64,000 bases of DNA from Stictocephala bisonia (Eukaryota; Arthropoda; Insecta; Hemiptera; Membracidae): positions 2,912,730-2,976,729 of the forward strand of contig JAQJVL010000046.1 in assembly GCA_035578905.1 (NCBI GenBank), given 5' to 3'. Shown piece by piece: positions 1 to 10,245 of this stretch. Numbering within the stretch: position 1 is the stretch's first letter; each line of letters opens with the position of its first letter. Under the pieces are notes generated by a model, which made no database searches, had not been told where the DNA came from, and saw nothing but the letters and a program-made list of their open reading frames with translations. The translations under genes and the position numbers were made by a program.

Positions 1-509
1 TGGCGACACTGGTTTGACATTATTTTATTGAGCTAAGAGACATTCACCTTGTAAATAATACATGTGTAATATTAGATAATGTTTTAAGGCCTATAAATAA
101 CGTACCTAAAAGAGCACTAGCTTGATGATGAAAACAAATTACAAGATTTTAAATACTATTTTAAATTACTTTCTAGCATATTTAAGCTTATTATAAATGG
201 ATATTCAGAAGAAATTTCTGTGAGCTAGGGGAGGAATATTACGCAATGAACTTTATGAAACTTGCTGATTTTAGATGTCATTTCTTCCAGGTTCCATTAT
301 TGTGGATCATGATTATCAAAACCATAGGGTTCGAATCAATTGATATACAATTGTCAACGTTCATGTAATGTGTAGAAATGGTCATATCAGTCTTTTATGG
401 TAAGGTAAGTCAGTTTATTTGTTTTATTGAATTATTTATCGTCAGAAAATATAATTTAGATATGATTATAATTTTTCTGTTAACTAGGGATTTAAGTTAA
501 ATTTTATTA
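1..509. other. AT-rich sequence, no gene seen
   Basis: No open frame with recognisable homology, no repeat boundary and no RNA gene was seen. This is flank of the first foldback element and lies upstream of the Nipped-B coding start. Confidence 0.5.
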
Positions 510-511
510 TA

Positions 512-1530
512 TAGGGTGTAACAAAACTCTGTACACAAACTTAAGGATATTGTTCCTTGGGTGAAATGGAAAAAAAAAAAATAACACAACAAATGGTCTA
601 TCTCATTCCGTTTACTGTCTGTATATCAATATGTGTTTTTTACTATTTAAAATGTTTAAAACCAAATTACAAAGAAACTAATCGTTTTACGAAAAAATAC
701 CAAGATAGATAATTGTTAGTGCTTTTAATAAGAATTAAAACGACACCTTATTTTTTTAAATTAAACAATAAACAACAAAACTGCAACGATTTTTTTGTAA
801 AACTGTACAGCCTCACTTGCACGTGATTAAAACAGCTGTTGATTTATCATTTAGCTATTACCATTTATTAAGTTTTAAAATTGTAATCCTTTTATTAATA
901 GTTGAATAATAAATACTCATTTTTATAATCTGTCAAAATGAAGTTTTATTTTAAATATTTAAAAAGTACTACATTTATAGTGTTACTACGTTATTATAAG
1001 CCGACAGCCCATTAATAATGAATTCCATTGTTGCTCTATGGGTCCATTCTAAACTTTACAGTGTCATACAACTATCGTAGTAAATTTGTTATTTATTATT
1101 TGATTTTCACAAATAAGGCGTCGTTTTAATCCTTATTAAAAGCACTATCAATTACATATCTTGGTATTTTTTCATAAAACCACTCGTTTTTTTTTTTTTT
1201 TTTCCCACACGTGCAAGTGAGGCTGTACAGTTTTACAAAAAAATCGTTGTAGTTTTGTTGTTTATTGTTGCATTTAAAAAAATAAGGTGTTGTTTTAATT
1301 CTTATTAAAAGCACTAAGAATCATTTATCTTGGTATTTTTTCGTAAAACGATTAGTTTCTTTGTAACTTGGTTTTAAACATTTTAAATAGTAAAAAACAC
1401 ATATTGATATACAGACAGTAAACGGAATGAGATAGACCATTTGGTTTTTTTTTTTGTATTATGTTTTTTGCTTCATTTCACCCAAGGAACAATATCCTAA
1501 AGTTTGTGTAGAGAGTTTTGTTACACCCTG
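512..1530. mobile_element. Foldback element with ~320-bp inverted arms, TA target
   Basis: The left arm (512 to about 826) and right arm (about 1208 to 1530) are long, close inverted copies. Both outer ends read AGGGTGTAAC when read inward, and TA dinucleotides flank them at 510-511 and 1531-1532. A partial third copy of the arm sits inside at about 1110-1185. No transposase frame is present, so it is non-autonomous; the TA target and terminal motif suggest mobilisation by a Tc1/mariner-type enzyme (inference). The small open frames in it lie within the arms and are not treated as genes. Confidence 0.75.
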
Positions 1531-1691
1531 TATATTTGTTTCAACATTGGTCGACTACATCATCAAAAGCCTTAACCTAATGAAGGAGTATTGCAATTTT
1601 GGAACTACACTTCCATCCTGAAAGGATGAACTTTTGAACAGAAAAATAATGGGAAAGAAAGTAAGATAACAATTATATAAGCAAGATTTAA

Positions 1692-2505
1692 CCCTTCGTG
1701 AGTGTATGCCGATTATATACGCAAACATTTGTCTCTTAGCGAGCGGTGTGTGTATGTAATCACACTGTTTTTAGCTCAACGAGTGTTTGCCGGGAATACC
1801 CGTCATATGAAATTTGAGTTTGTTTGATTCCCACCCTACCTCCCAAGGTCACACGCAATTCGTTATTAGTCATATTACACCCTCCACCCAATACCATTGC
1901 TGATTCCCCCCGTCGCATCCCTTCCCTACCCGCTTCGACCATCCTATCTCTCTAAAACATGTCGTTCTTCGTCCAGCGCTATGTCTGCAGCATTCCGCGC
2001 TGCAAACTTTGTTTACTTAGACACAAGTTACTTCGGCTTTTGAATTCAATTTGTTCTGTTTATTTTATTTATGTAGTTTAGTTCTGTTTACTTTTGTAAA
2101 ACCTGCCAGGAAAAGCCTCACTCGCATCCAGAAATCTGCTTTGAGGCATATCAACTAAAGAAAAATATGCTTGAATACACTTGTAATATCATGTTTAGTC
2201 ATTAGATTATACAATCAAATGAAATTAACAACTAATTAGTATTTTATTTCAAACTTACCTAACAACTGATTTTTGTAGAACAAGCTTATGACAGGTCAAT
2301 TTCTCTTAGAGCTAATTACGTGTTTATACACAAGTATTATTTTTGGGAAAAAATGTAAACAAAAAATTATTTCAACCAAATATTAGTAAATTTTGCAATA
2401 AGTTAATTTTGAAGCATAGTATTATTTATTGGTAAAAACTTCAGTAGTGACCCAACCAAGTTTCATATATGCTTTCGTTAAGAATATAAATTAACTCGCG
2501 AAGGG
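1692..2505. mobile_element. piggyBac-type MITE, TTAA flanked
   Basis: TTAA occurs at 1688-1691 and 2506-2509. The inward ends are CCCTTCGTGAGTGT on the left and CCCTTCGCGAGTTA on the right. TTAA duplication with ends starting CCCTT is typical of piggyBac elements. The 814-bp interior includes a GC-richer stretch (about 1830-2000) but no transposase frame, so it is non-autonomous. Confidence 0.7.
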
Positions 2506-2509
2506 TTAA

Positions 2510-3374
2510 ATTGAACTAAATTGTGTTCATTGGTTTTTAAAAAAATCATAATTACTAGATAAAATTTATTTTGGAATATTTAAAATAATTTGCATGATAC
2601 TAGTGAGAAGTCGATCACTAGTAATGACAGTAAGTTTAATATGGAAAAGTAAAAGGTTTTCATGCAATGCGACAGATGACAGTTACGTGATATTTTGCCA
2701 GCTGACAGGCCTCTCAGTATGTCTGCAGCCCGCTTACTTTTGATGTTGCGCTGCCTTACTGAACTCTCTTTATCATGACATAACATTTATTATATGGTTT
2801 ATTTTAGCTAAGTATCTTTCTTCTATTGTTATTGTTCACAAATGCATAAAAACTACTTTGTTCCAATGTGGTCAGTGGAAAGTTCTCAACTGCTTGGTCA
2901 AGTTTACTGTAGAGATATAATATAAAGCATTAAATAAGAGGAGTGCAATGGGAAACTTAACACTTCAATTAAATTATACTTTGAAACTGATTTGAATCCC
3001 TGAAACTGAATATAGCGGTTTAAAAAGAAAGCTACAACTGAAAAAGAACGAAGTAAACCGTTGTTTAAAAAACTTGAACTTGCACGCAAATTTAGTGCAC
3101 TGCATGCTTTTGTTGCCGCTAAGCCATGATTGTGTTTTCCACCTTGCCAGGTGGTTTGAGTTATCAAGGTTCGTATTTGTGGGACTCTACTGTAAGTTAT
3201 ATTGTTCCAAACAATATTAATGGTTTTATTTAAGCGAATGGTTAATTAATTTTGGATATATGAGTGATTTAGTTTTGAAGTGTGAGGAAGTAATGAATCC
3301 ATGTTTTTAGCTTTAGAATCTCCAGAATGATTGTTATAAAAAGTCTGATGATTAATTTATTGTACTTGTTTCAG
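2510..3374. other. Nipped-B: Upstream region of Nipped-B; no promoter or first exon identified
   Basis: AT-rich sequence with no recognised element. A splice acceptor (a pyrimidine-rich run ending TTTCAG at 3374) precedes the start-codon exon, so the true transcription start and a non-coding first exon must lie farther 5', either here or outside the window. None could be identified. Confidence 0.4.
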
Positions 3375-3379
3375 GAATC

Positions 3380-3424
3380 ATGAAAGGGAACTCCTGGACA
3401 ATGGTTGAAAGGAACTTAAGATGA
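3380..3424 (+). promoter_or_regulatory. Nipped-B: 14-codon upstream ORF overlapping the Nipped-B start
   Basis: If the exon begins at the acceptor (3375), the first AUG in it is at 3380. It is followed by an in-frame AUG at 3401, and both end at the TGA at 3422-3424. That stop overlaps the Nipped-B ATG (3421-3423) as ATGA. The geometry would allow termination-reinitiation or leaky scanning to tune loader dosage. The main AUG has A at -3. Function is inferred; only the geometry is seen. Confidence 0.5.
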
Positions 3425-3484
3425 ACGGGGAAATTCCAAGTGTTCCTATAACAACATTGGCAGGCATTGCAAGTCTTACTGACT
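3421..3484 (+). CDS. Nipped-B: Nipped-B coding exon 1 (start codon)
   Basis: This exon encodes MNGEIPSVPITTLAGIASL plus the next residues, a near match to the conserved start of animal NIPBL/Nipped-B. The protein is the Scc2 cohesin loader; with MAU2/Scc4 it loads cohesin onto chromatin in the nucleus. The N-terminus binds MAU2. The exon starts after an acceptor at 3374 (5'UTR 3375-3420) and ends at a donor TGTAAGC (GT at 3485-3486), leaving one base of the next codon. The start was chosen by homology and good context. A uORF overlaps it. Intron 1 is 4383 bp. Confidence 0.93.
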
Positions 3485-3989
3485 GTAAGCATTTTGTTAT
3501 TTCAGTTAACAACTAATTATTAAACATGGTTTGGTTACAAAATGAGTTTTTCAAGTATAATGATTCTAGATGGAGCTTGGTCACCTATTACACAAACTTT
3601 GTTGGTCCACCAATCCATATTCTTGCCTAACATCCCAGATTTTAAGCACCATTGACCGTCCCTTATTTACAAGATTTGTCCCACACCCTGGCTTAATTGA
3701 GCTCAGGACGTTATTTGTTCTGTATTTTGTGAAATAATATATCTCCATTCACCAAACATAGTGTAATATAATCAAGTAATATGCCATATAAAAATCCTAC
3801 AGTGTACATACACTTGATGATGTGAAATTCAGGAGATTAGTTTATGGCTGAGTCAGTCTCTAAACAAGTCAATTTAAGAGCAAGAGAGGTCAATAGGACG
3901 GTCATTATGTAAAATAATTTACATGTTATTCCATAGGTTATAAATGACTATTGGTAATACCCACTACAAAGTAATACAATAATACCAAA

Positions 3990-5262
3990 CCCAAGGAAAG
4001 TGCTTAGCTTTATCACTAATAGATCTCAGCAAAGCGTTTGATTGTGTGCCTTTTAACATTATTTTAGAGAAACTCAAATTTTACGGGGTATCGGAACATG
4101 CAAGCCAGCTTATTTTGTCTTATTTAACAGGTTTAAATTCATCAGTGGCAAATGTTACAAGGGGCGTTCTGCATGGGTCCGTTCGTGGTCCTTTTTTCTT
4201 TACAATAATCACTAATGACCTACCAAAAAATGTGGAAGTGGGATCTGTTGTATACACAGATGACATCTCTTTTCACCAGTAATCTAAACTTAATTAACCT
4301 ACAACAGTCCATTGATTCATCAGAACTCAATGCTTTGATTTGGTTTTCCTCAAATAAATTAATTTGCAATCAGGAAAAAACTCAAAAAATGATAATCAGT
4401 TTATCTCCTCATGGTCAAGATTTTCAATCATTAAAACTACTTGGCATACATATAGACTCGAAATTGAATTGGACTTCTCATGCAAACAGTCTGTGTTGTA
4501 AAATCTCCCGAGTGAGCTATCTTCTATGGAAAATAAGTGATGTACTTTCTGTTGAGTATTTAAGAATAGCTTATTTCGGACTATTTCAGTGACATATATC
4601 GTATGGCCTAATCCTTTGGGGTCATTCATCAGCAGCAAGAGATATTTTGTTAGTTAAAAAAAGTCATAAGAACGATTTGTGGGGCTGGCTTCTTTGATTA
4701 CTTCAGACCATTATTTGTACACTCTAAAATTTTAACTGTTATGAATTTATACATATTTCATATACTAGTTCACACAAAAACACATCTACACTTATTTAAA
4801 ACCAGAGAAGAAATTCACTGCCACAATACAAGAAATAAATCTAAGCTAAATATTCTCCAACACAGGTTGACAAAAATTCGACTATCACATAAAGCTAATT
4901 GTATTAAATTATTTAATAAGCTGTGCCAGAGCTGTGTATTAAATGCCAGAGCTGTGTCAATTGTTATTTTTAGGAATAAACTGTTTCAATGGCTGTTAGT
5001 TAATCCTTTCTACACTGTACAAGAGTTCCTTAATTGTGACATTGACTTAGTTTTTTGATTCAATGTAAATGATTTTTATTTATTACTACTAATTAACTAT
5101 AATATACTAATATTTTAAGTTGACTTGGGGATGGATGGATTTGTATGGAGTTCTAACTGTACTATTGGATTTGTGGTGTAATGATTAAGATTTATATTCA
5201 ATTATTAATATGCCTATTTCATTTGTAATGTGGTCAATGGCAATAAAGTATTTGTATTGAAT
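3990..5262 (+). mobile_element. 5'-truncated CR1/Jockey-like LINE fragment
   Basis: Coding-like sequence begins at about 4005 with the reverse-transcriptase motif DLSKAFDCVP, then a GVLHGSV motif (family GVPQGSV) and a degenerate catalytic box near 4255 (YTDD for YADD). A frame change follows, then LLGIHIDSKLNW. The C-terminal region (4741-5056) has HNTRNK and LFNKLC, typical of the post-RT part of Jockey/CR1-type LINEs. The 3' end near 5262 carries AATAAAG and a short repeat. Several frame breaks and stops show it is dead. It lies in Nipped-B intron 1, sense orientation. Confidence 0.75.
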
Positions 5263-5551
5263 GTCCTGTAGTACTCAAGTAAGTACTCACGAGTACAAGC
5301 TAAGTACTCGTAAATATAGTTTCCTCTGAGGTACAAGTGTCACCCCGTTGGCCCCGAAAGGCTGAAGAGGCACTACTGGTAGTGATTCTTTTTAATGGTT
5401 CAGTAAATGAATTGTCAGTAAGTGAGAGATGATTTAATTTTTGGACAGTAAGAAATTTAAAGACTAAAGAGATCTATAAATTTACAAGACTCACAATGAA
5501 TGATTTCAGTTAAATTATCTTGACATATAAATACAGCCAAATAAGATTTAA

Positions 5552-6329
5552 CTCTCAAAGTGGCACGCGGCTTAATTAAGCTGTTGAGACTCGAGTGCAA
5601 ACAAGTAGAATAGTACACACGTTACAAGTTACGACAATGTTTTTGGTCTCTATGGAATCTCCATTGAGTGGAGCCAGTTACAGTGATATGCATTTTTAAC
5701 TGAACACAAATGAATGAAAGTGAGGTATCTTCTGCCAGTGTTAGTCATAGGCATCTACATATATGACTGATGTTTTTACTTATATTTTACTTATCAACTA
5801 ATAAAATATAAAAATGATTTACTTGATAGAGCATGTTTTTAGCTAAACTTTAGTATAAATATATACCCTCTAGTTCTTATAGAAAACTTGTAGGACATTT
5901 TTGACTATTACTTGTTTCTACAGTAACCAATTTTCATTGTTGTGTACTGTTTTTAGTTATAAAATCACAAACAATTATTTTTGCCCATAAGGTATGTAAT
6001 ATATACCTTTCCAGAAACTAGATTAAATTTACAATATTTTAGCTATCTCACATTTTTTATTTTATTATCACAACATTGTTTCCTAGAGGTGGTCCCCCTG
6101 CACGATTTTTGACAACAATTGTCCAAATGTAACATAACATTAAAAAAGAAAAAAATTGTTTACTTTGTATATTATATTGTATGATAGCCTACATTTTTGT
6201 GGACATATTGATACCAAATATAGGTAGGTTTACTGGAAATAAATATTTTTATGAGTTTTATAAGAAAGGCCTGCACAATGGCTAAAAAACGCCTGCCATT
6301 TTGGTAAAATGCAACTGCCAGTTTGAGGG
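5552..6329. mobile_element. piggyBac-type MITE, TTAA flanked
   Basis: TTAA is at 5548-5551 and 6330-6333. The inward termini are CTCTCAAAGTGGCA and CCCTCAAACTGGCA. The 778-bp interior has no transposase. Size and end type resemble the 1692-2505 element, but the ends differ enough to be another subfamily. It is in Nipped-B intron 1. Confidence 0.7.
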
Positions 6330-6333
6330 TTAA

Positions 6334-7867
6334 TAGAAAATTTAGAATTTTAGAAAAAATTGTAGAGTAGGAGACAGTGTCTCAACGAGACCGCAAGCGA
6401 AATGTGAGTGAGTGGTGTGGCATCCCTCAGGCTCCAACTTCAGGATGTTGCCCAAGGAGAGGCCGTAAGGCGGTGCCACCAAATGATTCACTAGTGCATA
6501 AATCAAACTAAAACATTAAAGTTTCGCTCTGTTAACTGCAAAAAACAAGAGTCCTTGGTTTCATCCGCTTTGCTTGATATGGTGTTCTAGTCCTTTGTTA
6601 GAATAAGTTATAATAAATGTTCAACTTGTGATATTGATATTTATGATTTATGGCAGCAGATAATGTAATTAAATAAAAGTATATATTGTTGATTGGGAAA
6701 CTATGGTTGCCATTAAAATACCTTCCTATATTCCTATATATAGGTGTAAATATAAAATGTTTCTGTCCAATTGATGAATAAATAAATTTAAATTCAAGCC
6801 ATACAAATAATATAGGCTGCCAACATATAGACACATACAGCTGTCTAAGGCTGTCACATATGTTATCATTATAAATAATCAGTACTTGGGAATACCAGCA
6901 TCAGAAGTAATCGGTACTCAAAAGTAATCATTTAGAGATCCAGGAATCATAAGACACCTGTTATAGTTAACAATAGGAGAGTGATTCCTGGTCGAATATT
7001 GCTCCAAAATGTGCTTAAAACTTAAAAATAACTTAAAAACAATATTGTTAAGCGAGCATTCACTTATAAGTCAAAGAACAAGTAATATACCTTGAATATA
7101 TTTTCACAGAGTAAGATATTTTTATTATATTTAAAAAAAATATTAATAATATGTACAATTACTATATATAAATGATAAATCAACTGCTCATATATGAAAT
7201 ATCCTATCAGTTAAGAAAACGTATATGTCTAGCCTTGGCAAAAATCACCAGCCATTAGTAATGTTGCTACACTTTAATGTTGGCATTTATTTAATATTGA
7301 AAGAAAAAACAATATTTTTACTTCATCACTAATTAATATTCTTCAATTAAAGAATATTATATTCAATTGAAATTAATTTTTATCCGGATATTTTTTATTT
7401 ATCTTATACATTTGCCTCTAATTTGAATACTACGTATCCTATATTTGACGGTTCGTAAAAGTCAATCAAGGTAATTCAAAATAAGAAAAGTATAAAATCA
7501 TATATGTTTAAAAATAAAATTTTACCTATTTTACTTTTCTACTTTCTTGTGACTGGAATTATTACATTTATTTTGAATCTACAATATTTGTTAGATTAGT
7601 GTTTGATTCTTGATCTTAATAAAATATGAAACGAGAAATATTGTTTGATTACAGATCCCCACCATCAAGTGTAAATAAATCACTGTTAAAAGTGAATATT
7701 CATGTTTCTAACTGTTAGGGATTTCTGTTATAAATTATGTTAACAAATACTTAAGTTAATCTAGATGGTATGTTAGTGCAGTTCAGTCGGAATTGGTTCC
7801 ATAATCAATATAATTATTATGTATTGTTAAAAACCAAGTGTGTTTACAATAAATTATGTTATTTCAG
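6334..7867. other. Nipped-B: Remainder of Nipped-B intron 1
   Basis: Strongly AT-rich, with a short GC-richer patch at about 6370-6480. Possible ends of an older DNA transposon carry AGTACTC-like motifs near 5275 and 6890 but cannot be paired convincingly. The region ends with the acceptor of exon 2 (AG at 7866-7867). Confidence 0.4.
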
Positions 7868-8036
7868 TGCTGCCAGAAATGCCGCTCCCCTCCCCACTAC
7901 CCCAGACTTTGAGTAACAAATCCTTGCTGTTTCACCCGCGGGTTGCAGAAGAAGCACACATTCTGTTGAGTCTGCGTGATGATGCTCTTGTGCCGCAGTT
8001 GGTCCAGTCTTTGGCTCAGACGTCAGCAGATCATAT
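7868..8036 (+). CDS. Nipped-B: Nipped-B coding exon 2
   Basis: Joined to exon 1 the split codon reads Leu and the frame continues with LPLPSPLP-like and SLLFHPRVAEEAHILL sequence, then RDDALVPQLVQSL and SADH. These follow the conserved NIPBL N-terminal block. Acceptor ATTTCAG precedes 7868 and donor GTAAGT starts at 8037, leaving two bases of the Ile codon completed by exon 3. The open frame upstream of 7868 is intronic read-through. This block belongs to the MAU2-binding N-terminus in characterised orthologues. Confidence 0.95.
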
Positions 8037-8193
8037 GTAAGTAAAGTTAACCTTACAATGATAACAATAAGGCACTATTTGTTAGAAAATGTCTGTAAAT
8101 TGATATTATTACCATTGATTATGAAGCCAGTTTTCCTGTTGGTTAAGATGAGTTCTTGTTCGTTTTAACAGGTAGCGCCAGCGGTTGCCCTCT

Positions 8194-8266
8194 CTCTCCT
8201 CCTCTCTCTATCTCATCATCCCTCTCTCTGTCTCTCTCTCTCTGTCTCTCTCTCTCTCTCTCCCTC
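8194..8266. repeat. (TC)n microsatellite
   Basis: A CT-rich simple repeat with occasional TG interruptions lies just inside intron 2. Confidence 0.8.
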
Positions 8267-8555
8267 CAGCACATGTTGAAATGAGTAATAGCTGAACTAA
8301 TATTATGCCAAACAGTCGTCCGAACGCTTATTTGAATAAATCGCTGTTAGGTAGCAGCACAGGCTATCTTCTGCATTTGCCTTGGGTAAGTATGTTTTTT
8401 TTCCATAGTCAATGACTTCACTCTCTTCTCCCATTCCTAATTTTTTATTGTTATGATTAAATTTTGTTTTTTTTGAGTTAGTCACAACATTATTTATTGA
8501 TTTAAATTTTGGTGTTGAGATTTATTTGGTGGCTGAAAATCTCACTATAATATTC

Positions 8556-9045
8556 ATAATCTTGGGAGAGCTGCGAGACTGGCAGTGTTGAAGCCTTCAG
8601 AGATTGATAATCTTGGAGAGCTACGAGACTGGTTGTGTTGAAGCCTTCAGAGATTGATAATCTTGGAGAGCTATGAGACTGGCAGTGTTGAAGCCTTCAG
8701 AGATTGATAATCTTGGAGAGCTACGAGACTGGCAGTGTTGAAGCCTTCAGAGATTGATAATCTTGGAGAGCTACGAGACTGGTTGTGTTGAAGCCTTCAG
8801 AGATTGATAATCTTGGGAGAGCTACGAGACTGGCAGTGTTGAAGCCTTCAGAGATTGATAATCTTGGAGAGCTACGAGACTGGTTGTGTTGAAGCTTTCA
8901 GAGATTGATAATCTTGGGAGAGCTACGAGACTGGCAGTGTTGAAGCCTTCAGAGATTGATAATCTTGGAGAGCTACGAGACTGGTTGTGTTGAAGCCTTC
9001 AGAGATTGATAATCTTGGAGAGCTGCGATACTGGTAGTGTTAAAT
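8556..9045. repeat. ~49-bp tandem array with alternating unit types
   Basis: About ten head-to-tail units of roughly 49-50 bp carry the core GAGAGCTACGAGACTGG. Two variants, GGCAGTG and GGTTGTG, mostly alternate, giving a higher-order period near 99 bp. The array abuts the 3' end of a LINE at about 9046. Confidence 0.85.
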
Positions 9046-9500
9046 CAGAATATCTTTATTCATCAAGAAGTACAATGGTGTCATTTTACAAAGTTATGTG
9101 TTTTCTTGCTACTGTTTTACAAAACAGTTCTTGATGATTGAAAACCTTGAATGGAATATAAGGGTTATTCTTCCAGCCAATCTTGCAGACCTTTTTGGAG
9201 CTTCTTCCCACGAAGGGTTTTTAGATGCTGTAGTAGAGAGTTGTATGTCTCATATCATCCTGTGTAAGAAGGCTTTTTCCTAAAGTGGGTAGTGTGGTGT
9301 TGTGGAAGTATGTAATCTGTAGCTCTTCTGGTGTTGCGTGTGTGTAAATCTTTCCCCTTTTTATGTGAAGTTTGATCTGTGTGTGTTACTACTGCAAGAA
9401 GGTAAGGCCTATAATTGTTAACATTTTAAGCGACTTGAAGGCTCCTCTGCAGCTGTCTAGTGGATTTAGACCTGCAAGTGCTCTTATTGCCTTTTTTGTA
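9046..9500 (-). mobile_element. 3' end of a CR1/Jockey-like LINE
   Basis: On the - strand the translated remnant includes HTRNTRRATDYILP-type and NPYIPFKVFNHQ-type sequence, resembling the C-terminal region after RT in the LINE at 3990-5262. The 3' end near 9046 reads AATAAAGATATTCTGA on the - strand. Stops interrupt it. Confidence 0.5.
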
Positions 9501-10200
9501 AAGCAAAATGATGCCACTCCTCCCCCAGCTATCCGGTACCAATAAACAATCCTACACAATGGAGAAAATTCTTACTAGCTATTACATTCCTATTGGTCTC
9601 AATGCTGTAATCATTTCAACCATAACTGCGTCTGGTCCAGGTGACATTCCTTTCTTCATACTGTTCACTGCCACTTCTATCTCGTACCCTGTTTACTCTT
9701 TGTAGATCTTCATATTTTATTTCTTCTCTTCCTTCCCCACCTATATCCTGATTTAGCATTGTAGCAAAATGATTTTCCCACAACACTTTTTTCCAAGTCT
9801 TAATCAACCAGCCTGTCATCTTATGTTTTCATCATCTGTGCACTCTCTGTTGCTCTTCTCTATACCTCATCATTTCTAGTTGCCATATACACCTTCCTCC
9901 AATTTCTTTTAAAAACCCCCCATGTTCTTTATCTCCTCTCTGATAATTCTCCTACATCCTTTTTTTTAGCATAATACACGTCCCTGTCCTTTTCCACCAT
10001 GTCCTCCATGCTTTATTCTTTTCCCTTACTGCTTTGATGGTTTGTTTGTTCGACCACTTTGTTTCTCTTGCTTTCTGTTTCCCTGATGTTCTACCACAAA
10101 CTCTTGCAGCTCTCTCCACTAAAGTCTTCTGAAATTGTTCCAATTCATCATTTATCTCTCCTATTTCATCTTTTGGTAAACGTTCCCTTATTCTTTTCTG
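9500..10200 (-). mobile_element. EN/RT-linker fragment of a non-LTR retrotransposon
   Basis: The - strand encodes the linker region with ARVCGRTSGKQKARETKW and KNKAWRTWWKR, then downstream GPDAVMVEMI, the entry to a reverse-transcriptase domain, and SWGRSGIILLYKKG. This order is seen in the LINE group often annotated as craniofacial-development-protein-2-like. It is cut off at about 9500 and has in-frame stops. The elements at 39720-41570 and 61078-62700 belong to a similar group. Confidence 0.6.
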
Positions 10201-10245
10201 TACTCTTCAGCCTTCACATTTTCATGCAATGATTTAATACTTTAA

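Noticed and set aside
5275..6940. Old hAT element with AGTACTC-type ends
   Set aside because: Ends could not be aligned and no 8-bp duplication was seen.
8556..9045. Possible CRISPR-like array
   Set aside because: Units are contiguous with no unique spacers, and the DNA is eukaryotic.
9098..9283. + strand 61-codon frame
   Set aside because: Antisense to a LINE 3' end on the - strand.
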